In this document: in pieces, positions 1 through 13,718 of the stretch
Numbering within the stretch: the stretch's first letter is position 1
How the letters are laid out: each line of letters begins with the position of its first letter
Source of the DNA: Hansfordia pulvinata
Taxonomy: Eukaryota; Ascomycota; Sordariomycetes; Xylariales
Assembly (NCBI GenBank): GCA_006538405.1
Contig: BJKQ01000006.1
Span: 1,201,001-1,265,000, forward strand
Direction of reading: 5' to 3'
Length of the DNA: 64,000 bases
Notes under the pieces: generated by a model
The model's database searches: none
Told to the model about the DNA's origin: nothing
What the model saw: only the letters and a program-made list of their open reading frames with translations
Translations under genes and position numbers: made by a program

Positions 1-1469
1 GGGATGGATGGATTAGGTAGACACAGGGGATAATGTACGGAAGTATAATAGTGCTCGCTCGCTGTCTCTCCGTTGCCCGTGACTCCTCGGGGCGGGGTTT
101 ACCCAACGCCCGGCGACATCAAACTGCCTCCCCAGCTTGCCCCCTTACAGTAGCCCAAGAAACCGGAATACCCGGTTCCAGGGGACCATGTTGCATGGCA
201 TCCGGAGCTGATCTCCGAAAAAAGATCAAGGAGTGCCCATCGGCGGGTCATTCGCAGGCAGAACACTCGCGGGGCCCTTGAAGAGAGAACCGGCTGTCAA
301 CCGTTGGCGGCCAGCCTTCAAGGCCGCACTGCCTTTCCTCCCGCACCCACGCGCGCCGACGTTGTACTCCGTCCTCGCGTCTCACTTGTGTCCACACATT
401 TTTATGATCATGGGATGGGATGGGAAGGGGGCAGATGGGGCTTTTTCTTCATACGAGCATTGGGGTTTCATTCCGGCCTCCTTGTGTTACCTATCTACCT
501 ACCTACCTAACTAACCGTACCAACGCCGGACCCGTCAGAACGGTCAAGTGACGAACCATTGCCTCACCACCACTACCACCCAATCTGCCTTTGCGGAGAC
601 ATCCCCGGACGCCCGTGCCCCCGGGGCGACTGCGACGCTGGTGAGTGTGCGACGCTGGTGCGTGTACGACGCTGTTGCGTAACATCGCCCTCACTTGGAC
701 CCCAGCACGTGGGGGTCACTATTGAGACGACGTCCTGGCTGCCTGCCTCCAGCCGCGCCCCGCTCTCGCGCTGTCATACGTCCTTGCCGCACACAATGTG
801 CTCGCTTCACGCGGCTCATGATCAGGTAGAGTTTGGTAGGCACGTAAGGGTGAGTTCCATCCTTGGGGTGAATATGTACGTTTGCTGGGTCTCTTGCGCG
901 CCCAGTGCGCTGGTAGTATGTACACTGAACACAGATGTATGCATCACATGCAGCGCGCCCCGCGTCTCTTGACGCGGTCCGCCTGCCTCTGATCTCCGCC
1001 TCGTCTATCATCGGCCCCCCCCTTCGCTTCAAGGCTTTCCTCGTGACATCGCTTCTCTCTTGCTGGATGCACGAGCAAGGTTGGTGCCGCGAGCAGATAC
1101 CCTTTCCTACCCTACCACACCGGGATCTTCAGCCCCGGAGGTCTGAGATGAAGCCGTTTCGCCATCAAGCGAGTATCGAGACAATTGTGCTGTTACAGTG
1201 CATGCCGCAAACCACACACGGAGAGCTGCCGTGACGAGCGCGCCTCCGCCGTCGGGTTGCTCAAAGTAAAAATATATCGCATGGCGTGGTCTACCCATTC
1301 CGCCGTCAATGCGCCATCAAATTATGGCCTGGTCGTGAGCCGTGGTCGTAATGACCAAGGCGACGCGCCTCGTGAACCTCATCAAATGTCGTCAGGTCCC
1401 AAAACGCTTGGCAAACTCCACACACAGAAGTGATGAACAAAAGGAAGTAACGCCGTTGGCTTTTCATCG
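1..1469. other. Intergenic, no gene seen
   Basis: No reading frame here has protein-like composition or a recognisable domain. A short ACCT run lies near 496-508. It ends at the 3' end of the minus-strand zinc-ribbon gene. Sequence left of the window edge is unknown, so part of a neighbouring gene's flank may lie here. Confidence 0.5.
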
Positions 1470-2610
1470 TCAGGTATCGCCAATCGAGATTCTCATGTAT
1501 TGTTGTTGAATTCTCTCGAGGGTTACCGGGTCGGGTTCAGGATCGATCTTTCTTGGCCGCATCCGCCTGCATTCGGAGCACTTGGGGTGAGAGCAATGCG
1601 AGCAGGGTGTACCGTCGGTCGCGTCAGCGGGAAACTTGGTTCGACACTCTTGGCAGGCGTAGACGCCCTTGAACACCTCTCCAGGCTCATCGTGCGGATA
1701 TCCGTAGGGGTACTTCTTGCGCTCGGCTCTGTTATATCCTTGTCAGTGGTGGTGCGCATGTGGAAAACCCATGGGGTCGGCTCACGGTTTCCTGGGGCAG
1801 TCGTCGCACCGCTTGTGGCCACAGCCGTCGCAGGTGCGCCCCTGCTTGCTTCCGTGGATGATTAGAGCATTGCAAACGTGGCAGTGCCTCCGGACTCTCT
1901 GACGGATCTTCTTGTAAACTAGATCCTGACCACCAGCTGGCCTGGGTCGCGTGAGGCTGATCTCCTTAGGGTTGTAGTCGTAACTCGGCACAATCGGCTG
2001 CATTTCCTTGTTGCGCTGCTCCAAAGCCTCTCTCTTCTCGCGATTTGTCTGCCTTTCCGACTCGGTACGCTTGAGCGGCTGTCTGATGCATTTCTTGCAG
2101 CGAGTGTGCTGGCAGTTGGGGCATTCGTTGCCCAAGGTGAACGTCGTGTTGCATCGATGACACTCGCGGTGGATGCGCATACGGGCGGCCTTTTCCACGC
2201 GGTACACGTCTCCGTCCAGCGCATTCCATTCGTTAGGCTTGATCTCCAGGCCAAACCTGGCGCCCAGCTTCTTTGCACGTTCGTCGTGGAGGTGTGATCG
2301 AGCTATTTTGGTGGCGTCATCGTGGGGGAACCTGGGTTCCGGGCCAGGAGCGGGCTGACTATATCAAGATGTCAGCATATTCGAAATTTTCTGCTGCATG
2401 GCGGAAGAAACAACGGGCTTACCTGGCTGGGCGCACAAGAGGCGCCTGCGTGGGGGGCAAGTCGATGGGCGGCGGCGGCCCGCGTTTCGAGCCATGGCTT
2501 TTCCTGAATACCGTCTTCACTTGATACAGGACCTTGCTCATTCGGTGCTTCTCTTTGGCCTCTCGCGTAGCCGGGGCTACCGGGGCATTGGCAGGCTGCG
2601 GGAAGCTCAT
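1470..2610 (-). CDS. Protein with three tandem Cys-rich zinc-ribbon-like modules
   Basis: Three exons (2610-2423, 2358-1786, 1728-1470) give 339 residues. Introns are 2359-2422 (GTAAGC donor, GCTGAC branch, TAG) and 1729-1785 (GTGAGC donor, CTGAC branch, CAG). Three modules share one pattern, CX2C-X9/13-CX2C-xHxx-C-X2-C. Their Cys positions are 129/132/142/145/150/153, 222/225/239/242/247/250 and 279/282/296/299/304/307, with a conserved His two residues after the fourth Cys in each. That suggests repeated zinc-binding ribbons. Between modules 1 and 2 is a charged, probably helical linker (about 155-182). There is no signal peptide or membrane segment, so it is probably nuclear or cytosolic. 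The ATG at 2610 opens a low-complexity Pro-rich N-terminus. I do not recognise a named function; a nucleic-acid or protein-binding role is inference only. Confidence 0.85.
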
Positions 2611-5600
2611 TCTGTGGCTCGTCTCCTCAGCATTGAACGCCCTGTATCGACCGTTGGCGCGGGTTGTGTTGCTTTCGTAGTGTGCTGACCAAGGCGCGGA
2701 GCAACCAAGCGACGTCGGTCGCTGGGACGATCAGGCAGCCCGGATGACCGAGTGGTGGCCCATTCAAATGGAGACGAGGTTGCTGCCGTTCAATGGAGAT
2801 CCCAGTCGTGACGTGAGTGGGGCATGTGCAAGCCGCAGCCGCAGACAGCCCTGTCCAAGTGAGAGCACCGCAGGGGACCGGCAATGAAGTTGGTTGATTG
2901 GGAAGTCGTACAGCCTCGAAATCTAGAACCTCGTCTGCGTTATGCTGCGGAATCTTCTGGCGGCGCTGTCTGCCTGACGAGTGGTGCAAGACGGCAAGAG
3001 CCGGAAGCAAAGCCGCCGGTATGGCTCGGTGGGAGTTGACGATGTGATGTCGGGGTAAGACGAGGCGGGCGACTATGATCACCCACAGCAGGGAGAGTCT
3101 TCGCGAGTGGTGAGCGGCGCTGTCGAGTCTGATGCGGTGAAATGGCGAGAGGAAGGGGATGAGGAAGAATGAAGAGAGTCGACGGGCGAGAGACGGAGAT
3201 GGGACTAAGTTATTAGTGCGGAGACTAAAGCCCAAGTACATATGTACGAGTCCCAGGCGCCAGGTCAGTCCATGTCCGTCCCGGCTCTGATGGATGCCGC
3301 AAAGCTGCGGGCCCTGTTCTTGGCGTGCGAGTATACGGATCCATCCATGGGTCACTCGCAGAGGTACGAGAAGAGGTAGCCGTGGTGATGAGGGACCTAG
3401 GGTGTGGTAACTCGAACGGGGTCTCGCATCAGGCATCTGTCCCCCAGGGTCTGCTAGGCTGGAAGGCTTCGTAATATCCGTACATAAGTTCGAGAGCCGG
3501 AGGTGCTTGCTTGACCGGCTGACTGGCAGGTTGGGGCACCTACCTATACACCCACCAAGCCGGTAGCTGCCTCTCTGTACCTTCCTCATAATAAATCAGT
3601 ACTGTACGAGTACGCCCAGGTGAGCGGCGTCGGTCGAGGGCCACACCTCGAGGTCCCAAGGTCAGTGTGCCAGCCCCCCAGGCCCCGAACACCCGAGCAG
3701 GCCAGCTTTGGTACTAGGTGGCCATAAGCCTGGGCCAAGGTCGAATGTCGACGTCGCTGTCGCCAGGACTGGACTCCAGAGCATCCCAAGGTACGAGGGC
3801 CTCCCATCGGTACCCATTGAAATCAAGGACCACACATTTCAACCAGAGGGGGCCCCTCCCTTAGATACCTCACATCCAAGAGGTCCAGTGGCTGTAAGTA
3901 GTGGTGGCCATGCCACGGTTAGCCCCCCGCCATCAGACTCTGCCGGCTCGTGCCTTGCACTGGAAGGTACTCCAGATCCAATGTAGCTACGATCCCGATA
4001 GGGCGGGCGTGGCAGCACTGGGTCAACCAAATTTCTACGCCAGTGGCGCTGGGCTGGTCTCATGGCTCTGTATCGCTACCTATCTAGCCCGTACGGAGAC
4101 TCAAGAGAAACATCACGTGTACGTAGCTAGGTACTCGTAGATGGATACGTACTTCATGACGGGGCACGTCCATACCCCGGCACTGGGCCCAAGTAGATGG
4201 GACAAGGAACCAGGAAGCTGTAATGTGGGCCCACCAATGCTGGATCAGGGGTGGATGCAAGCACCCGGAGCTGGCGCCTGGTCAGCGTGCCGTGGGATAG
4301 GGCGGTTGAACGACTGGGGCGAGGACGGCGGTTGGGTATGGGTGCATGTGCAACTTGGAAGTGCAAGTACGTTCTCGTACCAGTCGGTTAGGTATGTAGT
4401 GCAAGCCCTGGTGTACTCATACTCGTTGCGAGGCCTGCTTTAGATAAAGTACCTCACCTCACACACCATTTTGACATCTTCCAAGTTGAAGATGCGCCAG
4501 CTGGGCAACCATTTCCAAGATGAAGCCATTCAAAGACATTGATATATTCTATTCTGGGTGTCTCTTCGCAATGGGACAGTCAAAGGCCAAGCCAGACAGG
4601 CTTCCGACTCGGATGACCGACCGACCCATTTACCCATTTACCGCTTTCGGGTACGTGTCGCGTAAGCCCCGATGGCCTGGGAAGAACCCCTGCACGGCTT
4701 GCGCGGTGCCCTGCACCGGAGTCGAGGCCAGGCCAGACCCGGTGGCCAGGTGCGCATGAGGGCACACGTACGGCACGGTGACTTGTCGTTGGGAGAACAG
4801 TTCATTCCAGCCGGACTGGACCGCGGCGGTCTCTGCAGATGTGGGAAACCAATGCAGCCACCGTCACACAGCTCCGGGTCGCCCCAGACGTATATGTACG
4901 TCACGGATCAGGGCAAACCACGCGCCTTCCCGCCGAACACCTCTACTCCGTAACGTCGCCACCGTCCGGCCAAGATTCGTAGATTACTGAATGCACTGAA
5001 ATGATGCCTGTGGCTGACTTACTTGCGAGCAATACTCTCAGCGTGTTCCCACGTCATACCATCCCACCCGCATGTCACATAGGTTCCCAATGGGCAAAGA
5101 GTCAGGGACAGTGCCGGGAGGCTCTGAAGAGGTTTTGCACGAGTAGCGGTGCCGGAACGACGCTGGCGCACGGTCCGCGTGTGCTCGTACTCGCAATCCC
5201 TGCGACTCGTGCGGGCACTTCTCCCTCTCACGTTACCCAGAGGAAACAGAGATAAAAAAAAAAATAAGAACGACAGCAGGACTGCGCATGCCGAACATGG
5301 CTCACTGGAAGACGTATGCCCTTACAATCAGTTGCATTCACAGCCCGAAACAATGGGCAAGGCACCGTCAGCCACCGATGGGTACCGCCTACGGAGCAGA
5401 GAGCCGCGTCGGTTCGGTACGGGAATGTACTGCGTACTCGTACGGCTACGCGCACATGCTCCGTAATGTCCTGAATCGCCCCCAATGTCAGGACACCCGC
5501 AGCGCCTTCGACTGGGGCGATTCGCGCTGTGGGGACAGCGGGAATAACGTGGATATTGCTTTTGTAAATTCATCAGACCGGGGGCAAGCGCGCTTCGTCT

Positions 5601-8536
5601 GCTCTAAACCAAGTGCGAGTACTCGTCCCTAGAACGTGCGAGTTCCTACCATGGATGGGAAATACTGCACAAGTCGTAGCACAGCACACACCCGCCAGCC
5701 GACAGGGAGACAAACCTGGCTGCCGACACGAGTGGCCGTAATTTCCAAACGTTGAGGCTTCCCGTAATTGCGCTCCGGCTTAACCACCGCCCCGGGATGC
5801 TCTGATACACTGCGGGGCGCCGACAACACGGCAGGAGGCCCGCCCGTCTTGTAATCTGATTTGAGCGTACGGACAAAAAATAAAAAGAGGCCCATTCTCC
5901 CTACCCGACGCGACGGCTCCCGGCCCCGTACGAGTGGCCCTTGCCATGGACTCGCACCTTGGACCCCACCCAAGCTGAAGTTGGAGGAGCTGCCGAGACC
6001 ACAAGCGCGACCAGAAGAATCCGAGTCGCTGGTCCTCGACATGCTCCGCAGGAGGCGTTCGTGATAACTGCAGCCATCTACCTCTCGTGCGAGTACCTGC
6101 CCGTTACTTACAGGGCTATGGACTCAATTATAAGGTGTACTCGTAACTGGGTCCATGCTACTCATTGTGCATGGAGGCCAAGGCGAGCAGAACCTTTGCA
6201 ATCTGCAAGAGACCGGATACAACATGAGTACACCCTCCATAGTGAAGCAGTCCAACCGGCACAAGTACGAGTACAGCCAACCCTCAAGTGCGGACGAGTA
6301 TGTCCCAAAGCTGAATGCACAAGCCCGAACCCTCAGGCTTTCGCTGGATGGGTGCTTCCGAGTGACGGGTTTGGTCTCGCACTCGTAGCGTAGTGCTCCT
6401 AGCCGCCAGTGACGAGGTCCACCAGGTGTCTTATTGCTCAGGTGAGCGTCTGCTCGTACGAGATGTAGCGAGACAAGAATAGGACCCAGGCGTGCCAGGC
6501 CAACTACTCGTTGAGGTATCTATCAAAGCCATTTCTTGGTAGCATGAGGAGTCGGAGCATTGACTTCAGCCTGCCAAGGCTCCGTACGAGTAGAAGCCAG
6601 CAAGGGTAGGGCACCACCATAATTCGGTCTGCAGTCACCATGAAACTGCCCCGGATGATATTATTAGCACTTTACAGATGCAAGCAAGGCGAGGACGGCG
6701 GGAGCCTTCAGCACCGTCAGGCGGAACACCGACCATCCACATGGTCGACGTCGATGGTGGGCGAGGCCACGCCATGGCGCGCGCCGGCTGGCACGGCGGT
6801 GGACCTGGCGGTCCAATGTCTTTGCGCCCGTTGCTCGTCGGTGCACCAGACTATTGGCGGACTATTCCGAGTTACATCTGCAAGAGTCCAATGGGATGGA
6901 TGATGTGGCCGGCCTGCCCACCCATTGCCGCAGCGCCGGAGTCGAGTCGGCGTCGGCGTGTACGAGTACTCGAGGCCAGAACCCGGCACAAGACAGCTTG
7001 CGATTCTGCATGCCCCTGTCTCAGCGCCAGGTCTGGGGGGGATGTGACAATAGCAGGCCCGCGACCATCAGGAGACGGGGGACGGGATTACAGAACACTG
7101 AGGCAACAGGTCTCCAGTTGTAGGCTGGCATGATGCGATGGGGTCGGTGACGATGGGAGCTCAACAATGTTTCCATGTGTTTGGTGACTGCAAGTCAAAC
7201 CGACTCGCCACCTTGTATGGATACCTAATCATCATATTCCGGGTAGGTACGAGTAGGTAGATACCTTAGGTACCTTAGACGTAGGAGCGGGAACTCGTAG
7301 CTCCTCGTCCACCCTGCACACGCGTGCAACGGATCCTGCCTACCTTAGGTACAGATACGGTATCCGTAAGCTGGGTATCCTAACTTTAAAATGGGGGGAG
7401 TCGCGTCCGCATGAAAGCACTTTTGAAACGATTTCGATCCCCTCCAGCTTCCCTTTGGTTAGGAAGTAGGTACCGCGGTGCGTGCTTACCTTAGGTAGGT
7501 ACCTTGACTGGTATCCAATGATGGCAGCCCTCTGCGCCTGCCAAAGATGTCCCTACTACGAGTACTCGTCGACGACCTACCTGTGGTGATAGGTGCCAGG
7601 CAAACAACCACTTGAACTTGTTCCATGCCTCCCATGTCGTGGACATCTATCATTGACACCTTAGGCTACGAGCACAATGTGCCGACACGGAGTGCCTCGT
7701 CCTGCCCGCCTTGCCCCTCCCGGGCCTCCTTCTCGTCCCCTCCACTCCCCTCATCAACCCCACCACCCGCAGGGTCAGCGCAGAGCGCCTCTACGAGTAT
7801 TGGCGCCACTAAGTTAGGCTCCGGCCAAACCCGCTCTCGATGCAACCCTCCCACCCTCCCACGACTGTGGTCTGCGCTCGTGCCTGCGGCATGTACCCGT
7901 ACGACCACGGGTCGTGCGGATACTTCCAATGCCACGACGGATCCCTGGACGGAGAACCCAACCAACCCAGACTCGCATGCATGGTGGCACACCGCACGCC
8001 ACCAAGCCGACCCAAGGGAATGGACCAGGCGTGTTTGATGACGCCCCCTTGCTTGCACAGTGCATGCCAGCCCCCCGACACGCTGGCACGCCCGCCAGCA
8101 CCTGCATGCGAGCCAGCCAACCCACCATCCAGTCCAACGTCCTCCTGGCCAGCTAATGCTGGGCTGTCACCACCACCGCCGCCTCCCACGCTCTGCCGCC
8201 AGTCGTGTGCTGCCGGGACTGACAGGTCAGATCGGACGGCCTGCTTCGTGGCTCCTTCCCCTCGCCCTTTCGAACCGTCGAAACCCATCCACCTCACGCC
8301 CTCTCGCCGACCGCTCTGGCTGCGCGATCCGGAGCAGTGGGACGCACTCCCATGTGTTAACGTCGTCCAAGACAGCCAGCAAGACACAGTCGCGTCGAGC
8401 AAGGGGCTTCGGCCAATGGGCGCCGTTGGCCCCTGCGAGTAATCTGCCCTTTTCCGGGCCTCTGCCTCAAACAGCCACGACAGCCCCGGCTGCTTGGGCT
8501 GCCAAGCCCCGAGCACGCCTCTGGAGTGCGAAGACG

Positions 8537-8555
8537 GAGTACTCGTACGCACGAG
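8537..8555. repeat. Inverted repeat of the TACGAGTA family
   Basis: Arms GTACTCGT and ACGAGTAC are separated by ACGC. One of many copies of the same word in this tract. Confidence 0.7.
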
Positions 8556-8638
8556 TACCTAAGCTGGCTGGCTTTGATCAATGTGCTACCGATTGCTATT
8601 TTATTACTTCCAGGCATGGGTATTACCGACACCTAATC

Positions 8639-8652
8639 TACGAGTACTCGTA
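8639..8652. repeat. Perfect 14-bp palindrome TACGAGTACTCGTA
   Basis: The sequence equals its own reverse complement over 14 bases. A further TACGAGTA copy follows at about 8669. Function unknown. Confidence 0.85.
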
Positions 8653-9180
8653 CTAGACACCACTGAGATACGAGTACAAGGTCGGTTTTCAGTTTTCATT
8701 TCTTCGCCATCGCAAATGCCCCCCAGCCAAGACTCGACACGTCGTCATCTACGAATAAATCAGTGGCCGGCTTTTGCTCACTGAGGAACACTTGGTACGC
8801 ATCAGGCAAGAAGGCTCCAAGGGGACTGAGACTCTCTTGCCCAGAACGCGCGAGGCCTTTGGGGAGCCAGCCGCCAGCCTGGACCGGGCGATCTGGGTTA
8901 CTGCGAGAATAAGTGCCGCTGTCAAATGGCCCGGGAAGATTGCCCTAAGCCGGGATCGTCCACTCTCCCGCTCGACTAGGCCTCAAGAGGCATCAACTCG
9001 TCTCCTGGGGCCATCCTAGCTCGGGCCGCCCATGGGCAGCTCGGACTTGTGTCCTGGAGCGGCAAGGCGGCCTGGCAGCCCACCGAGATGCTTGCTAGCG
9101 ATATGGCCGTCTCCCGACGGACCGTGGCGATCTGCACACCCGCCTACGCCGCCCTCTTGTCAGGCACGACGGAAGCCAGC

Positions 9181-9221
9181 GTACGAGTACTCCTACAAGT
9201 ACTCCTACGAAGTACTCGTAC
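9181..9221. repeat. Compound palindrome, 11-bp inverted arms
   Basis: Left arm GTACGAGTACT and right arm AGTACTCGTAC are exact inverted copies. The centre repeats a related element, TACAAGTACTCCTAC, so the whole 41-bp block is an iterated form of the dispersed word. Confidence 0.8.
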
Positions 9222-11740
9222 TCTCAGCTGCGGTACTCAGCCACGCAGCGTGGCCGTGTGCTCGAGCGAGTACGCGGCAGTGTCTCTGCACTCCGAGTCC
9301 TCGTTCTCGGACGTCCAAGGTGAAAGGCTGCCTGATCACGCCAGTGTACGGAGCACGCACGGTTTGCTGAAACCCGAGCTGCAAACTGATGCGGCATGCT
9401 TTCGTCCCTGCCTGTACGATACGTGGTCCATTGCTGATTCATCGGTACAGGCTCCCCTACGCGTATGCGCCACGGCAATCATGTGTCGAGGCAGAGACCT
9501 TTGGCACTGCTCAGTACCAGTTGGCCCGAACAGTCTTCGAGTACTCGTAGCAGAACCCACACTCGCAGGTCCTCGCGAGCAAGCCAGCCAAGTTCACGAT
9601 CTGCATACACACTGGCGCGCGACCCCAGGTGCCCAGTTAGGCTATGTACGAGTACGTGTAGCTCTGCCTAGCCGAAAGCCCGTCGAGGCCCGGCCGACGT
9701 TGGTGTCTCGAACCGGTCAGCGATGAGCAACTGCGGACAGGTGGGATGGAGCCACGGGCATCGGTTCAACACCGACACCGCGTCTATTTGCGTATCCGCT
9801 GCGGCTACATCCGTAGTATGGGTCGTGCTGAGCCCACTCTTGCGCAATTTTCGGGCCCGATTGAAGAAGCCACCATGGCCAGGTGCCATGTACGAGTTAC
9901 TCAGGATAGATACAACATCCGACATGTCTCTCGAGTAATCGTACGAGCCGGGGAAAAAACCTCTTCAACGGTTTCTTCGACAACCACGACGACAATCAAA
10001 GCATCTCTAATCAGGAGATGCGCATTAGGATCTTGTGCTGAAAGGGTACGACGTACAGCACTCGCCGCGGGGAACAAGTCAGTGCGAACAAGTCAGTTAG
10101 TCGCTGCCAAACACACCGGATCCATCTTCGACTTCGGGCTCCCAGGATTACCGCGACGTGACTCCAGGTCTGACCGTTCTCGGTCCGCTACACAGTCAAT
10201 CCTCCATCCTCCGATGCAACGTGGTAGACGCGCCAGGCACGTTCGTGGAAAGATCAGACTGTAGAAGTTGTGTAGTTCTTGTTGGCTCTCCCCTTGGCCT
10301 GCGAGGATTCCCCGGCAGTTCTGTCTTCGAGAAGTCTTCCATGTTGTTGGTTACTGCAGACATTGGGGGCCCGGGCTAGGTACAGAGGCGGTTTGCAGCA
10401 GCAGGATTCACTCCAACCACGGTAGACCTGCCTTCTCGGAAGGTCTGCTGGCGAGCAATCCAGGGTTTACAAATTCGGACCGGATGTTCTGCATTAGCTT
10501 CAGGACCACACACACCGTCCCCCCGGGGAGGGGCCAGGACGCATCCCATGTCACGCCGCAGGAGAGGTGAGACCTTTCGGCAGGACTCAGACCCATGCGC
10601 CAGCCACGCGACTGTCTTCCAGCACCGCCAGGAGGATCGCAGGCAAGAGGTGAAACCGCCTACGAGCATGCTGGCGAGCTAAGAGGCGTGATGTGCATTA
10701 GCCCCAGGCACGTGAGGTGCGGCTGTTGTCGTTCCTACTCATCCCCGGAGCCGGGGGCCAAAATCTAAGGGCGGCTACAGTTGTCCGAGAGTCTGTCGCT
10801 GGCCTCGTCGACGCTTGAGGGTGCGTGAACTGGGCATGCCAGGTGCCCTTATCCCAGGCAGGGCTCGGGGGCATACCATCGCAGGGTGGTCTCAGCCAAA
10901 AGCTGCGGCAGTGATGGAAAGAGTCTCTTTGGGACGCAGGCCCGCAGAAAGAACACCCATGGCTCGCCACACCCAGGGCCTGAGTACGCGTAACGTAACC
11001 TGCGGCCGTGGAGGCGGAAACCGGCCTCCTCGGCCCAGCTGCGGACGCCGGGCGAGCACTCCGTCCGAGAGCTTACTCTCGACAGACTGGGGCGATGACG
11101 GGCAAGTCGCTCCAGAGTCGTGCGAGCACGGACATGCGGCTACCGGCGAGTGAACCCCAGCACTAGCCAGCCAGCCAGCAACCTCGTCCCTGCCTGTGCC
11201 TGGCCTTCTCTCCGGCCGCCGAACCGGCAAGTGGGCGGCAAAGTCACTTGTATGGACACTCATAAAGGTCCCGATCATGGGTCCATGTCCAAACCCCGTC
11301 ACGCCGTGTCTGTGTCTGTGCTCCTGCTCCTTCGCCGGAGGGAAGGACTGCCATCAGACCTTATGCGGTGATTTTCTTTCTCAAGCGGGTGAGAAGACCC
11401 GGAGTGCATCGGCAGGAGAGCGATCCCAGCTGTACGTGCCCCTGTGTTGCCCCCTCCCGAGGTGTCACCCCGGCTGCCGGCCCCAGAGACCCCTTGACCC
11501 GCGAGCATGGCTGCCCGTCCGGGGGCCGGGGTCGGGAAGGAGAGGCAAGAGGCAAGAGGCAGGCAGATTGAAGGGGCCAGACGACTGACTCGTTCGCAGA
11601 CTGACGGACAGTGTTGTTATTATTATTATCAATATTACTACGACTCACTATCAATGGTAAACAGTGTCAGTTGGCGGTTTTCAGGCCGCCAGAGCGGGCA
11701 TGATGCAGGCAGTACAATTCTAGCATTACTGTGCTTCCAC

Positions 11741-11764
<24 letters not shown>
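11741..11764. repeat. (AG)12 microsatellite
   Basis: Twelve uninterrupted AG units, continuing as imperfect AGGG/AG repeats to about 11777. Confidence 0.95.
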
Positions 11765-11772
<8 letters not shown>

Positions 11773-12159
11773 GGAGACCGGGGGATTCAGCAATAGCAAG
11801 GGCGCCACCGCCGGGCGACGTGAAAGACGACCCCGTGGCGGCCATGCTGGCTTGTACTCGTACGGGCACAGAGAACCACGCACTCACACAGTACGGGATG
11901 GCGAAAATATCCAACTTGGTGAGCAAGGCCCTGCAGGCGAGGCGGCCACGAAAGGCTCTGCTCTGCTCTGCCCTGCCCTGTATGAGTACGAGTAGGTATG
12001 ATGTTGACTGCTGCTAACTTTTCATTAGCCACAGGGCTCAGAACGGATGGCGTCTATTGGGATTGAGCCCCTCCGCTCGGTGTCCCGATCCGGCATGAAC
12101 CCACCGCAGACTGCAGCACGAAGGAACTGACAGCTTTGGGACAGATAAGACAACCACCA

Positions 12160-12186
12160 CCACAGACCACAGACCACAGACCACAG
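12160..12186. repeat. (CCACAGA)4 minisatellite
   Basis: Four near-perfect tandem copies of a 7-mer, the last one lacking its final base. Confidence 0.9.
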
Positions 12187-12405
12187 GCGGGCGAGCGGGC
12201 GCCGGAGCCTCGCGGATCCTTGGCCGAGTCGAGTTCCTTCTATTGTAGAAGTCGGCCATGTTGGAACTTCCGGGGAGATAGAGAGGGAATACGGGTAGGT
12301 AAGGTAGAGAGAATCCCTACGAGCCCCACTGCCTCCCACAGAAAGAAAGCTACCCGGCAACCTGGACCATGCTTCTCCAGCCTGCTGCGCTGGGAGCGAC
12401 AAGCC

Positions 12406-12419
12406 TACTCGTACGAGTA
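12406..12419. repeat. Perfect 14-bp palindrome TACTCGTACGAGTA
   Basis: Same half-word as at 8639-8652 but joined in the opposite order, so both head-to-head and tail-to-tail palindromes occur in this tract. Confidence 0.85.
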
Positions 12420-13669
12420 CTCCGTACGCGGGGCACACCTCGCTTACACTCCGACCTTCACCGGCAAACAAGCCCGGCCCGCTTGAGGGGAGGTGCCGAG
12501 CACGACCGGGACTTGACTTTGCGAGGCACCCTGATGAGCCCAGAATAGCCCTTGAAACGCGGGCCCTCGTCATGGTGCTTCCGCCAGAGCTCGCCAGTCT
12601 GTACGAGTATTCGTTCGTGTCGGAGGAACCAGCACCAGCTCAGCCGGTTTCTTGTTGGGCTCTCCACGTCGCCAAATGCCGATTCAGCTCCCGTTGGCAA
12701 CACATCCCTTTCTTGGTAGCCGAGAGCACCAGCCACTTGGAATTGGAATGCTCTGTCGCATACGGGTGGCAAGTTGCTGGGATAGAAGGAAAAAAACGAA
12801 TCACAAGGTTCCAGTGCTGTCTATCTCCCACTGTCCCGCTTCCTTCCTGGCAACCGCGCATGCGTGTGCGGCGTGAGTCAGACGATTGTCAGTCCCGTTG
12901 ACGCAATGGCAGAAACTTTCTCAGATCCTATGAGGGGCTTCGGGCGAAAGTATGGAGGGGCAAAGAGAAGGGGAAAAGGTCAGGAAACAAAAAAAGGACG
13001 AGCTATTCCAGGAGAAGCCGGAGGAGGGAGGGAGGGGGGCAGCAGCCAGCGGACAGAAAGAAGTGGCAATGATGATGGCAAGGGCAATAGCAGGGGCGAC
13101 GACGGCCCGTCTCCGTCTCCGTCTGGCCCGCCGCCCCATTGACCGAGGCCGACAACGAAGCCAGGAATGAGGAGAGATTTCAGAAAGAAGATGCGGAACG
13201 TCTCGCACAAATCAACCAACCAACACACTCGTCCACGCAACGGTTTCTTGCTCGCTCGCCTCCCGTGCCTGCGAGCTGTGTACGAGTAGAAGACAGAGTA
13301 AAGATGGCACGCACACGGCGAGGCGTGACATGCCCCCGTCGGCGCTGGGTCCTCTCTCTATCTCTCTCTCCCCCTTTCCCTCCTCACGCACCGCGGAGAT
13401 GCGCGGCTTGCCGACGTCATCCGTTCGCCCTCTGCGACGCGTCGTCCCGCCTGTAGCCGGACGTGGTGACCAGGCGCGAAGACCCTGCAACGAGTACGCA
13501 AAGCCGAGCCCATCCCGGGGCACTGTACATCTTTTCGGTGACGGATGGCAGCGACAAGGGTCGGACATGGGACCACACTCCCACCCCCCTCCCCCTCTTG
13601 CTGGCTTCTGCCCGTAACCTGGTGTGCGGGAATGGGATGTTGGCCCGGGGCTGCAGCCTTGCGTAGGGG

Positions 13670-13718
13670 TGCGTGGGCATGTGGGCGTGTGGGTGCGTGA
13701 GCGTGTGGGTGCGTGAGC
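13670..13718. repeat. GTGGGTGCGTGAGC degenerate tandem repeat
   Basis: GT-rich imperfect tandem copies of about 16 bases in otherwise non-coding sequence. Confidence 0.7.

Noticed and set aside
2627..3589. 320-codon minus frame upstream of the zinc-ribbon gene
   Set aside because: Composition resembles translated non-coding DNA, with no domain and no splice support.
7809..8552. 247-codon minus frame with Gly-rich repeats
   Set aside because: Overlaps equally long frames on the other strand and a TACGAGTA inverted repeat; no motif.
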